Shown piece after piece: positions 46,271 to 57,399 of a stretch of DNA of 64,000 bases (position 1 is the first letter of the stretch; each line of letters starts with the position of its first letter). The position numbers were made by a program, and so were the translations under genes. The notes under the pieces are model-generated. The model made no database searches and was not told the origin of the DNA. It saw only the letters and a list, made by a program, of their open reading frames with translations. The DNA is taken from positions 76,035,910-76,099,909 of the forward strand of contig CM043960.1 in NCBI GenBank assembly GCA_014529385.2, in the 5' to 3' direction. Source of the stretch: Adiantum capillus-veneris (taxonomy: Eukaryota; Streptophyta; Polypodiopsida; Polypodiales; Pteridaceae).

Positions 46271-46589
46271 CACTACTACCCCACACCATGTCATAAGTAT
46301 TTTCCTCTCCCCCTCTCCTCCCTTACTTTTGCATTCAATACCCACTGTTCCTATTGTTTTAAAAGATAACTCAAAGAATATGGGGTCTAGGGCCCCAAAG
46401 GAAATTATATTTCAAGACCTAGAAAAAAAAGGGCAATACTACCATATAAAATGTGTGACTAGGAGAGAGAACTTCCATGGGTTCACAAAAAAATTTCTTG
46501 GACCTTATCTTTAATAGTCCCCTCCTCATCCATGGAGCATAATAGACAGGTGCTTGTCTTTTGAAATATATCCAAGTTTATTGCTTAAC

Positions 46590-47851
46590 AAGTGGGCTTT
46601 GTTTTGGCACCCATCTTCCACAATTTTCTCACTAAATCTTGAGTTCAACTCTAGTCCGATAGATCTTTGAGGTCTCTTGGGATAGTTTCCCACAATGTTA
46701 AAAATTTTCTTCTTCTCGGGTGTGGGTGTGGGGGTGTGTGTGTGTGTTAATAAAAAGAGGAAAATGGTATAACCTTTCTATCACCCGTGTGGTAGATTGG
46801 TTATGCCATTTCCCTCTTGAATAACAAGTCTTGAGTTCAACTCTCGTCGGATAGATCTTTGAGGTCTCTTGGCATAGTTTCCCATGACGTTAAAAATTCT
46901 CTTCTTCTCGGGTGTGGGTGTGGGTGTGTGTGTGTGTTAATAAAAAGAGAAAAATGGTATAACCTTTCTATCACCCAAGTGTGGTAGATTGGTTATGCCA
47001 TTTTCCTCTTGAATAACAAGTCTTGAGTTCAACTCTCGTCGGATAGATCTTTGAGGTCTCTTGGGATGGTTTTCCACGACGTTAAAAATTCTCTTCTTCT
47101 CGGGTGTGGGGGTGTGTGTGTGTGTGTGTGTTAATAAAAAGAGGAAAATGGTATAACCTTTCTATCACCCAAGTGTGGTAGATTGGTTATGTCATTTCCC
47201 TCTTGAATAAAAAGTCTTGAGTTCAACTCTCGTCGGATAGATCTTTGAGGTCTCTTGGGATAGTTTCCCACGACGTTAAAAATTCTCTTCTTCTCGAGTG
47301 TGGGTGTGTGTGTGTGTGTTAATAAAAAGAGGAAAATGGTATAACCTTTCTATCACCCAAGTGTGGTAGATTGGTTATGTCATTTCCCTCTTGAATAACA
47401 AGTCTTGAGTTCAACTCTCGTCGCATAGATCTTTGAGGTCTCTTGGGATAGTTTCCCACGACGTTAAAAATTCTCTTCTTCTCGGGTGTGGGTGTGTGTG
47501 TGTGTGTGTGTGTTGATAAAAAGAGGAAAATGGTATAACCTTTCTATCACCCAAGTGTGGTAGATTGGTTATGCCATTTCCCTCTTGAATAACAAGTCTT
47601 GAGTTCAACTCTCGTCGGATAGATCTTTGAGGTCTCTTGGGATAGTTTCCCACGACGTTAAAAATTCTCTTCTTCTCGGGTGTGGGTGTGTGTGTTAATA
47701 AAAAGAGGAAAATGGTATAACCTTTCTATCACCCAAGTGTGGTAGATTGGGTATGCCATTTCCCTCTTGAATAACAGAGTTCAACTCTCGTCGGATAGAT
47801 CTTTGAGGTCTCTTGGGATAGTTTCCCACGACGTTAAAAATTCTCTCTTCT

Positions 47852-47880
<29 letters not shown>
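46590..47880 (+). repeat. Tandem array of about seven 190-bp units with tRNA-like boxes
   Basis: The string GAGTTCAACTC starts at 46641, 46833, 47025, 47219, 47407, 47601 and 47777, giving periods of 192, 192, 194, 188, 194 and 176. Each unit has TGGTAGATTGG (full match to the A-box consensus TRGYNNANNGG; degenerate in unit 1), then GAGTTCAACTC 31-33 bases after the end of the A box (B-box-like), then GATCTTTGAGGTCTCTTGG, a GT run of variable length, TTAATAAAAAGAGG and ATGGTATAACC. The layout resembles a tRNA-derived SINE head multiplied in tandem. Length differences come mostly from the GT run. Confidence 0.85.
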
Positions 47881-47894
<14 letters not shown>

Positions 47895-48111
47895 CACTAT
47901 TTCTCCTTAAATATTTATCCTTTTCTTGCATTCGTCATTATCCATATCTCCTACCTTGGCTCTGCAATAGAGTAGTGTAGATGCAAGAGCCCTTGCTACT
48001 AGCAGGTGTCTCACTCCTTGCACTCGCAAAAATGAAACAACAAAAATGAAACTACAATGAAAACACTTGTAGACACTTCAGTGAACTCCAACAAAAAAAA
48101 GGACGTATCCT

Positions 48112-48161
<50 letters not shown>

Positions 48162-48712
48162 ACATGTGTGTGCATACATACACAAGCACCTGCTAGCTTA
48201 TCACGTTTTGAGTGTGACTTTTGCATACAACAAGATTTCACAATTAGCTACCATCGAATAGCATAACAACTAACTTGGGTTCTAATGGGGAAGAATAGGC
48301 AAGCCATTGTGCCCGTTTTGAGTGTTGAATGTGGTCTTCTAAATGTCTGCTTCTTTGATCTAGATTTGATGGTATTCTAATCTAAGATCAATTTTTGTAA
48401 ACATTTCACCCCCGTGTAATCTATCCATTAGTTTTTCAATGCAAGAGATGTGGCCATTGGAGCCGATCCTCTCGTTGGATCTTCATAAAGATGCGTAGAG
48501 TGGGCATGAGCAGGAGGTGGGAGGACTGTTTTGGATTGAGCTTATGTCGGTCCTAGGTGCAAATGAGAGAGGGGGGGGGGAGGCACTTGAGCAGCACCAA
48601 CCCACATGCATTGAGGAGCGCTTGAGACAACCTTTTACATGGAATTCATTGGTCGATACACAACGAGGTCACCTGGTTGGCAGTAGACCGCATGTCTTGT
48701 GGGGCCCCCCAA
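47881..48712. other. Non-coding stretch with two (CT)n tracts
   Basis: CT runs lie at about 47855-47892 and 48116-48157. No gene is recognised. The ORF at 48517-48717 has no known domain. Confidence 0.55.
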
Positions 48713-49870
48713 CCTGATTAAGACCTCGGTAATCTATGCAGAGGTGTAGGGATCCATCCTTTTTGTGTGTGGAAAAAAACACGTGCTCCCCATGGTGAAA
48801 TACTTGGTTGGATGAATACCTGCTTGTCGATAAGTTGTCAAAGATGTTCTTTGAGTTCTATGGCTTTAAGTAGGGACATTTTATATGGCCTTTTTGAAAC
48901 AAGTTCACTTCTCAAAAAGGTTTCTATTTCGTGATCTATACCCCTTGGGGGAGGTAAATTCAAGAGATCCTCTGGAAATACATCTGAATTTTCCTTAAGC
49001 CACCCTGGAAGTTGGTTGGTCTTTGAATCTTTGACCTTGTTTAGTTTGACCATATAGATTTGTTTCCCTTCATGTAAACCCTTTATAAGTCTACCGGCCT
49101 TAACTAAATGAGCTCTCAGTTTTCCATTACGTCCTTGTACTAATATTTCATCCCCTAATTCATTTTTAAAGTATAAAATACCCTTTGCACAATGGATGTG
49201 AGCTTGATTTTTGGATAACCAGTCCATTCCTAAGATACTGTCGTAAATTCCTATAGGTAGGTGCAAAAATAGGATGAGGTGGGAATTCCTCCTAATTCAA
49301 ATTCTATTTCCCGGGTTAATATTGAGAAAATAATTCTTTTCCATTTGCTAGTTCTACTACCAGATTTTTGAAGGGATACTGATTCAACTTGAGTTCCTTA
49401 AACATTTTGGAGAAAGAAAAGAATGGGTACTACCACAATCTATAAGTAGCTCAAACTTTTCACCTTGTTGGTTAGAAGTAGTTTGAATGACCACATATTG
49501 TAGATAAGCTCTAGGATTGTCAATTGTGGCAAACAATGTTTCTCTTTCATCTTCCTCATTCATTAGGGTAGGTTCTCCTACTACTACATATGCTTGGGCT
49601 CCTCTTCCTCTTCCCATGTCCGCCATTTCTACCTCTGCTTTGTATATTTCCCTGATTTGCTTGAGGTTGGTGATTTGGCCTAGCCGTAGCTCTAGGGTTT
49701 ACTTCTTGTGGATAGCTACTTTTATAGTGCCCCATTTGGTTACATCCTTAACACCTAACATCAAGGAAAGGTTGGTGGAAGGTTGCTGCAGCTGCTACTA
49801 TACGTCATTGATTTCCTTGGTTGAAACTTTCAAAGAAGCCACTGATGCACTCTTCTTTCAATGAAGAAGT
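48713..49870 (-). pseudogene. Gypsy F fragment: gag end, protease, RT start
   Basis: On minus, a zinc-knuckle-like CxxCNQMGHYKSSY occurs near 49730, with the last Cys changed to Tyr. The frame 49384-49626 ends with LLIDCGSTHSFLS, a good protease active-site motif. Frame 48838-49266 has DSILGMDWLSKNQAHI (protease end) and LPPPRGIDHEIE, then KRPYKMS. Across a shift, near 48715-48800, KKDGSLHLCIDYRGLNQ gives the start of RT. RT is cut off at about 48713 and no LTR is found. It belongs to a gypsy family different from N1 and D. Confidence 0.85.
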
Positions 49871-50296
49871 CTTCTAATGTTTAGTGCACGAAAATGGATA
49901 GTTACTGACCAATCAATTCCACCCATGTGTGGATCGACAACCTTAATCGATCCCCACTTACCACACCGCACTCACACATGCTTCTTTGATTTTTTTAATT
50001 ACTACCACAATCTTTCAACATTTAAAATAATAGTTCATAATTTTCACCCAAGCATAGTGATTCATTAAAACAAGTATTGAAATCAGTATCGAAAAACAGT
50101 CTTTAACAAACAAGCATCTTTAAGCTTCAGACAAGGTATGATCAATTGTAATTTTTCTTGAAAAACCTGACCCGTACTCAACTTGTATCAAGCAAACCTA
50201 TACATGACTGGAAAATGGAACCCTTCCTTATTCATAGTCCAGGGTGGAAAAGCATCACTCAAAGTTCGGGGGCCCCATACGCAAAAACCAAGTGCC
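49871..50296. other. Flank of element G without gene
   Basis: No coding or repeat is recognised. A CCCCCACTT-like AT/C-rich stretch precedes the left TSD of G. Confidence 0.4.
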
Positions 50297-50301
50297 CATA
50301 C

Positions 50302-50528
50302 TGTTGGAATTAAGGTTGCAGAGAAACGCACACAGCTTGGAGAAGACAAAGGAAGCTCAAGGCACACAATAGAGAGTGTGTTACTTAGTGTGCAATGGAA
50401 AGATAGATAGCCCTAGATTGATGGGCGTATATACAATGCTCGGGGGAAAAAACCTCCTAAAGAGGGAAAAAATTCCCCAGTGGTCCTAGTGTGCTCACAC
50501 ACATCACTACCACATGTATATGGTAACA
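50302..50528 (-). repeat. G 3' LTR
   Basis: On + it starts TGTTGGAATTAAGG and ends GGTAACA. It is followed by the polypurine tract (pyrimidines on +, AATCCCCCTTGG). Confidence 0.93.
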
Positions 50529-51190
50529 AATCCCCCTTGGAGTGATGCGGTGAACGAGAGTTGGCACATGAGTAAAGGGAAGTTCCATGCCCTGAAGACA
50601 TGATCAGGCCACAAAGGGCAGTAAGCCCAAAGCTTTGTAGAAAGCTTCAAGCTTTTCATGAGACAATGCCTTTTCACAATGCCTTTGTGAAAAGATCTGC
50701 AAGGTTGTCCTGTGTTGGCACATAAGCCAAGATGACCTCTCCTGCTGAGAGCCTCTCCCTTGTGCGAGCATGAAAAACTGGGTTCCTAGCAACTGCCAAT
50801 GCGCTATGATTGTACCCAAATCAGCCATAAGGCGTCTGAGCCATACACACTCAACCGTAGCTGTGAAGATTGCCCTGTACTCAGCCTCAACTCGAAGTGG
50901 CCACAGTAGGTTGTTTCTTGCTCAACCATGATATACATGAACTACCAAGCATGAAACAAAAACCAGTTGTGGACACTCGCGTGTCAAAACAACCAGCCTA
51001 ATCTGAGTCCGAAAAAGCATGTAAGTCTGGCGGCAATGATCCCCCCTTGGGATAAAACAAGCCAAGATGTAAAGTGCCACTAAGGTAGCGGAAAATCCTC
51101 TTGATAGCGTGCCAATGCTTAGACCCTGGGCTATGCATAAAACTGCTACTTGTGAGATTGCAAACTAAATATCCGGCCTTGTGTTGCATA
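50529..51190 (-). pseudogene. G: RNase H
   Basis: Frame 50998-51189 has HSPGSKHWHAIKRIFRYLSGT and LHLGLFY, then DLHAFSDSD, the first acidic residues of copia RNase H. The middle is broken by stops around 50850-51000. Frame 50604-50828 contains the end: HCEKALSHEKLEAFYKALGLL in the last part of pol. The 3' UTR and PPT follow. Confidence 0.87.
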
Positions 51191-51924
51191 CATAAATGAG
51201 GTAGCCAACAACAGTTTGGTAAAGAGTGACATCAGCAGGATTGCCAGCATCATGTAGACTCAACTTCAAACCTGTTTCCTTGGGAGTGGCAATAGGTTTG
51301 CAATCCTCAAGTCCAAACTTACATAGCAATGTCTCTATGTAACTTTTCTGACACAAGGCAATACCACCATCACACTGCTTAAACTGTATACCCAAGTAAT
51401 GATGCAATAGCCCCAAATCTTTCATCTTGAAAGTAGCATTCAAATCAGCCTTAAATTCAGCCATATGTCTCTCATTTGCTCCAGTGGTCAGCAAATCATC
51501 GACATAAATAACCACGCTTTACATACAATGTGCTTTATGTTGGATTGTTGTGAAAGCCTCGTTTGACCAAATGAATGTCAGGTTTCTCATACCAAGCACG
51601 AGGAGATTGCTTCAACCCATACAAAGCCTTCTTACATCTGCACACTTTGTCCTCTTGTCCTTTTAGGAAAAAACTGCGAGGCTGGGTTACATAAACTTCC
51701 TCAAACATGTCACCATTCAAGTAAGCAGTAACAATGTCTGATTGATGTACATCCCAACCAAAATGAGATGCCAATGCACATAGAAAATGCACAGTAGTCA
51801 TACGACAAGTGGGAGCAAAAGTCTCTTCATAGTATATGCTTTTTTGCTGTGCATAACCCTTTTCAACAAGTCGAGCCTTATGGCGATCAATCTCACCATT
51901 GGGCTTGCGTTTCAACCTGTAAAC
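51165..51924 (-). pseudogene. G: reverse transcriptase
   Basis: The frame 51535-51915 begins KRKPNGEIDRHKARLV and contains GYAQQ, FAPTCRMTTVHF, the motif A segment QSDIVTAYLNG, and YGLKQSPRAWY. A frameshift and stop lie near 51520-51535. The frame 51165-51515 continues with VIYVDDLLTTG (catalytic YVDD), MKDLGLLHHYLGIQF, and YLIYVCNTRPDI at the end of RT. All main copia RT motifs are present across the two frames. Confidence 0.93.
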
Positions 51925-52950
51925 TCACTTTGTACCAATGGTCTTTTTGCCAGGAGGCAAATCACATAAAGTCCATGTGTCATTTTCTATAAGTGCATCA
52001 TTTTCTGATTGCATGGCAGCAATCCAATTTTTTGAATTTTGTGCTTCATCAAAAGACAGAGACTCCTCAACATCATGTAAGCTAGAAACAACCAAAGCAT
52101 AACAATCTGATGCATAAGATGCATTGCGAGAGCCTGAACGAGTATGACTAGACAAAGGTGCATCCAATTTACTGTCACGCAAAGTGTGCACCAGACATTT
52201 TGGCATACCTCTAGCCCGCTCATTTTCAGCCCTTTCCTCATCAAGTACATCATGTACATCTGCATCAGTAATAATAGGCTGATCTGTAACATTTTCAAAA
52301 ACCCCCATAGGCTGTACATTTGCCTCATTGGAACTTACATTCGTATTTTCACCACTGAAAAGAGGCAACAAAGTGTCATAAATTTCCAGTGAGCTTACAT
52401 TACTGTCTCTAGTACATGACAGCAAGGGTTGAACAGAATCTTCCACAAACACTACATCCCGTGAAACCAGAATATGTTTTGTTTGCGGATGATACAACCT
52501 GCAACCTTTGCTTTCAACACTATAACCAACAAAAATACATTCGACAGCCTTATCATCCAATTTTCTGCGTTGTGTTTGTGGCACCAAAGCATATGCCAAA
52601 CAACCAAAAACACGCATGTGCTCAATAGAAGGCTTTCTATCATGCCATGCTTCATATGGAGTAATAGACTGCAAAGCTTTTGTAGGACACCTGTTTAGTA
52701 CATAAGTGGCACACATGATGGCCTCAAGCCAAAAAGAATGCAGCAAAGCTTGACTTTTGACCATACATCGTGCCATTCTCGTAAGTGACCTGTTTTTCCT
52801 CTCAGCAACACCATTTTGCTGAGGTGTATAAGGCACTATACATTTTGCTGAGGTGCAAAACTTGTCCACACTTGTCATACAAAGTGAGCTTATACAGCCC
52901 ACGACACAAAAGGCCAAATGCCACAATTTCATCACCAAAACTGAGATCAT
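51925..52950 (-). pseudogene. G: integrase C-terminal part, with integrase core deletion
   Basis: The frame has VPYTPQQNGVAERKNRSL with the catalytic Glu, then SFWLEAIMCATYVLNRCPTK, FGCLAYALVP, and CIFVGYS. The linker to RT follows. The N-terminal zinc finger and both catalytic Asp regions are absent. Sequence of the gag-pre-integrase type (about 52860-52950: FGLLCRGLYKLTLYDKCGQV in a shifted frame) joins directly to the segment before PYTPQQ. A 16-base direct repeat, CATTTTGCTGAGGTGT on + with one mismatch, lies at both sides of the junction (52812-52827 and 52839-52854). Confidence 0.9.
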
Positions 52951-53785
52951 GAACTGTACAATCTGTCATCCACAAATTTGACTACAAGTCCAAGTCTAGC
53001 AAGTGCAGATATAGACAAAAGATTCTTCTTGATCCTAGTTACATAAAGTGAATCAACAAGTGTAAAAGAACTACCATTTGCACCAGTAAGCACAATCTTT
53101 CCAACTCCCTGAATTGGATAAGAGGCATCGTTGGCACAAGTGACTAAATTCCCATGAGGGAAAGACTCGAGAGAGGTAAACAATTCATGGTGTGAGGTAA
53201 TGTGCTTTGTAGCACCACTGTCGAAATACCACACATGTGAATCTGCAGCAACTGACAAGCATGCATCATGGACAACAGGATTGTAAGTGCACTCTGCACT
53301 AAAAGCCCATTCTGCATCAACATCAACAACACAGTCTCCTTTCACAGAAGACTCAACAATGGTTGCATTTGTAGTGGAACTAGCATTTGTAGTGGAACCA
53401 CCCTCTTTCTTCTTAGCCTCTTTGGCCTTCAACTTAAGACACCACTTGATCCAGTGATCATTAGCTTTACAATAACGGCAAGGCATCTTCTTTTTGCCCT
53501 TATCACCAGAATTTCCAGACAAATTGCTGCCAGCAGAAGCATTAGGAACATAATTTTTTCCACTCACAGCAGAACCATAAGAAGTGGTTGTATTGCTGTT
53601 ACCACCCTTTCTCTAAGAAGCAATAACAGCCTATTCAACTGCACGCTACCTAGTCCTATTTTTTCTAGAAAGTGACTCTTGCAGCAAAAATGTGCATAAT
53701 GCATCAAGCTTGACAACTTGAGGATTTCCTTGGGTCATAAGTCTCCAAGTACAAGCAAAAGTCTGGTAAGAATCTGGTAAGGCAT
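52951..53785 (-). pseudogene. G: gag C-terminal part and protease
   Basis: Frame 52947-53567 contains a zinc knuckle CRYCKANDHWIKWC (53438-53480) and the protease active site WYFDSGATKHIT (53200-53233). It then has VTCANDASYPIQGVGKI and KKNLLSISALARLGL, the usual copia protease tail. From 53568 to 53785 the gag reading continues with stops. The insertion at 53786-54467 separates this from the gag N-terminal part. Confidence 0.9.
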
Positions 53786-54467
53786 TGACCCGGGGGATTC
53801 ACTCTATATACAAAATAGGATGCCACCTGCGAGCAGACAACTTTGATAAAACCCCTATATACGACTTATATTAGGCAATATGACCCCCCTTTCTACGCTT
53901 ATAAGATAATCAATGAAGAAAACTATCATACCCCTATCTTACATGTAAAATTTAGGTCTCACATGATCTAACTAAGTAAAACTAGTCAAAGAATGTGTAG
54001 CATAATGACTGGCAATGTACTAAGGAGCCACTTCTGTTGATAACTAGATGTACCTTCAATATGTCTTAGTTTGACTTTCAAAATATGTGCCTGATCAGCC
54101 TGCAATCTAGCTACTCATCCAATTTTGACCCATCCAAAGCTGGTGTAAATCAAACCTTGACCTGCTCCAAATCAACCCTTATCTATGATCGGCTTGATGC
54201 AAAATTTGATGTGTGACCTAATAAAAAAGTTCTCCAAAATTCATCCGAGTTCTAGTGCACACTGGTGACCAATCGTTACAAGTAATCAACCCGAGTCATG
54301 CCTCCCCCCCCCCCAATAAATATGATACCCCCCTCCCTTATTTGTAAGCTTGGGAGATAAATTATTGGAGGCTTGCCCCTAGCTTATACATTTATGTAAC
54401 TTGTTAAAAAAACTCCCTCCCCTGCACTTACGTGGTGCAATAAGTTTTCCATTGTGAATCCCCTTGG
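53786..54467. mobile_element. 682-bp insertion with short TIRs in G gag
   Basis: Gag sequence is interrupted at DA/LPDSY. Direct copies of GGCAT lie at 53781-53785 and 54468-54472. Ends form imperfect inverted repeats: TGACCCGGGGGATTCAC on the left, and CCAAGGGGATTCAC on the complement of the right. No coding capacity is visible. A C-rich run lies at about 54304-54314. It looks like a small non-autonomous DNA transposon of unknown superfamily. Confidence 0.7.
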
Positions 54468-55012
54468 GGCATCAAGAATAGTCTGCACAAGGGAACTGTC
54501 TGAAATGACTTCACCTGCAGAAATAAGTTGCTCATTAATATCCTTGACACTAGCAAGGAAAGTGTCCATATCATCTTCCTCATGCATAATCTTCGACTCC
54601 AGCTGTTTACGCAGCAAAGCAATTTTAGCCTCATTGCGGCTTGCATAAAGACCTGCTAGAATATCCCAAGCCTGTTTTGCAGATTTTGCTGAACGAATGT
54701 GAGGAACAATGGTGCGCTTCACAGACAACGCAATCAATGCATGAGTATGCGCATCCTTTACATCCCAACGAGCTTGTTTTGCCATAGGCAAAACAACTCT
54801 AATAGCAGAAATCCTTGCAGCAAGACCTGCAACATCCTCAACATCACCTACATCCTCAAAACCAGGACGTACATCAATGTCCTGCACAATATTCCAGACG
54901 CCTTTGACACAAGAACGCGTTGCATCATATAAGCCCACATAGGGTAATTGTCTCCATCCAACCTGTCCTTAGCAGCAAACATCTTGAAGACATTTGTGTT
55001 GTTGTCAGCCAT
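54468..55012 (-). pseudogene. G: gag N-terminal part
   Basis: The likely start is the ATG at 55010-55012 (MADNNTNVFKMFAAKDRLDGDNYPMWAYMM), a typical copia gag opening. After a frameshift near 54925-54940 the frame 54938 and below continues: AWDILAGLYASRNEAKIALL, LESKIMHEEDDMDTFLA, then DINEQLISAGE, matching the UBN2-type copia gag domain. It stops at the insertion. Confidence 0.9.
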
Positions 55013-55360
55013 GGTAAATGTTGCTCCTGATGTGAAAACTGCACGAAAATAGGACGAACGGAGCGGGAACAGCACGTGCTATATAGCACAAACCGTAGAA
55101 GACTGTGAGGCACCTGTTATGCAGAAATTGGCACTAACAAAAATTTTGCACAAAATGACGAAATTGCATGTGCAGACTTGCCTGTAGTGGAAATGGAGGT
55201 TGAAATGAGCCCGAATCAGAAATTTGAGCAGACTGAGCGTTACAAGATTACCCAAAATATTTGTCGACCTGCCAACACTCGCCAAACCTCACTGTAATCA
55301 AAGAAAGTGAGCAAGCGTGTGCTGGAGCAGCATGCGACTAAGCGCAGGAGGACGTAACCT

Positions 55361-55374
55361 GCTCTGATACCAAT
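55361..55374 (-). other. G primer-binding site (tRNA-Met)
   Basis: On minus it reads ATTGGTATCAGAGC, directly after the 5' LTR end CCAACA. Confidence 0.93.
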
Positions 55375-55605
55375 TGTTGGAATTAGGATTGCAGAGAAAT
55401 GCACACAGCTTGGAGAAGACGAAGGAAGCTCAAGGCACACAATAGAGAGTATGTTACTTAGTGTGCAATGAAAAGATAGATAGCCCTAGAGTGATGGGCG
55501 TATATACATACAATGCTCGGGGGAAAAAACCTCCTAAAGAGGGAAAAAATGCCCCAACGGTCCTAGTGTGTTCACACACATCACTACCACATGTATATGG
55601 CAACA
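55375..55605 (-). repeat. G 5' LTR
   Basis: On + it starts TGTTGGAATTAGG and ends GGCAACA, followed by TSD copy CATAC. Confidence 0.93.
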
Positions 55606-55610
55606 CATAC

Positions 55611-57399
55611 AACCGAGCACTTCCCCTAGGATAAAAACGGTATCCTAAGATATATAAACAAACATACACATGTACAGGGTAAAAACTCCTTGTACACGGG
55701 GGTAACCGACTCATCAGTGGTTGGCTGAAAAGCCATCATTACTCATCACCTGAAGTGAAAATATTTCAAGGAATCAGATGTGTCTTGAGACAAGCTATCT
55801 TAAGGATGATCCGTCATTTCTTTCGTGGATCAATCAGGCTAACCCATCCAATTCTTTCCTAGGTTATATAAAAATTGCATGATGGTTTCTTGGAAAATAC
55901 CTTTTTGTTTTTCGGCCATTTTTATCATTTTCTAAGTCCTTATCCACTCGTTAACGAATGCATTGTCATAACTTAAAAAGAATTTGAACTAATGAACTTA
56001 ATTTACAACTAAAATACACATGTGATTGATCATGGATTTTTTGAAGCTCAAGGGCCCAAACACTCTCGTCCGTAGGCTTGCTGCTAGGGCCAGGCTCGTG
56101 ATCATGTGAGGCCCTGACCCTCTTTGTATTGCTATCATTCTCTTCGGTTGACTGATTTTCCCGGATCCTCTTGGGAGCCATGATCTTTATCCTTATAACA
56201 AGATGTCTACCCACATTAGGTAACTCATCAAAATGCAAACTTACCATAGAGTTCCATGACATACTTTCATGAATTAACCTAATTCCTTTTCACTAAAAGC
56301 TTAGGGCATGTAGTTGGCTATAATATTATAAGTAGATTCCTGTGGGGTGGTCATTTCTCTGAAATTCTTCATTCTTCATACCTTACTTTAGCCATATACA
56401 TCCTTGCCCAACTTTAGAACAACTAATCCACTAGCTTTTCCCTTTAGATTATAGTCAAAATTAGTAACTTTTTGTCCTAGTATTTTCCTATCTACTTATA
56501 TGTGTGAGATATTTTTATCCTAGCTTCCTTATAAGTTTTCCAAGCTCTAGTAATTATCTTATAATTTTGAGTTATTTTTCAAAATTTCCCCTTCTAATTA
56601 AGGTCAAAATTAATCAATTTTAGCCCTAATATAGGTTAATAATTAATTAGACTACTTAATCATATAATCAAAGATTAAGTAACCAACAATATAACATATA
56701 AGGGAGTAGTTAATAGTAGATAAAGGTTTAATATTTCTTGATTAATAAAATAATTAGAAAAATTAGACATAGATTAATATGTTTTTTACTAATTAACTAG
56801 GATTAGCACTAGCGACATTGGTTAACCACTAGAGGTTTTCTCTCTTAGTGATATTTGAGAAGGATCTCTCTGAGCATGAGAGATTTGGCCAAGGTCTTCG
56901 AGTCTGTCTCTAAATGAGAAGCATAGGGTCTATTTATAGTTTTTCCTAGCACACATGGGTTGTGTTTAGCAGTGTCTTGCATCCCAAGCAACCCTCCAAG
57001 TCCTCCTAGCACTTCCTGCTACTAAAACTGGCTCTGGTAGGTCCATGATGTACCCTCCAAGCACTTGCCCACTTTAATTTTCAAATCTGCTAATTTTCAA
57101 GCCCACTTTTTGCTTTAACGACAAATCTATAGAAAATATATAGTAGGTTATAAGAAAATTCTTGTGCTTTAATAAATTTCAGAGAGAATAGCGGCATCAC
57201 TTTTTGCCTAAATTGAGTTTTGAAAACTTTTGGCTATAATATCGTCGTGCTTAAGATCCAGAAATACCAATCTTTGCTATATTTGGGCAAGTTCTCATTG
57301 TTTTTTTAAAAAATCAAGCCTCTTTAAATGGGCTTTGTATATTTTTTCTTAATTACAAAAACTAGAAATCTTACATTCTCACTATAAAAAATACGCCAT
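55611..57399. other. AT-rich region, one unrecognised ORF
   Basis: The minus frame 55966-56262 (98 codons) contains MAPKRIRENQSTEENDSNTK, a basic and acidic polar peptide that might be the start of a gag, but nothing confirms this. The rest is AT-rich with no gene recognised. Confidence 0.35.

Larger units (their letters stand above)
50302..55605 (-). mobile_element. G: minus-strand Ty1/copia element with perfect TSD
   Basis: LTRs of 227 and 231 bp (50302-50528, 55375-55605) are flanked by CATAC at 50297-50301 and 55606-55610. The PBS ATTGGTATCAGAGC on minus (55361-55374) abuts the right LTR, and a PPT (AAGGGGGATT on minus, 50529-50538) abuts the left. The internal order on minus is gag, protease, integrase end, RT and RNase H, the Ty1/copia order. 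By eye the LTRs differ by about 12 substitutions and one 4-bp indel. A deletion in integrase, frameshifts and an insertion in gag make it defective. Confidence 0.95.

Noticed and set aside
46590-47880. CRISPR array
   Set aside because: The unit is about 190 bp with near-identical sequence throughout; there are no short repeats with unique spacers, and the DNA is of plant origin.
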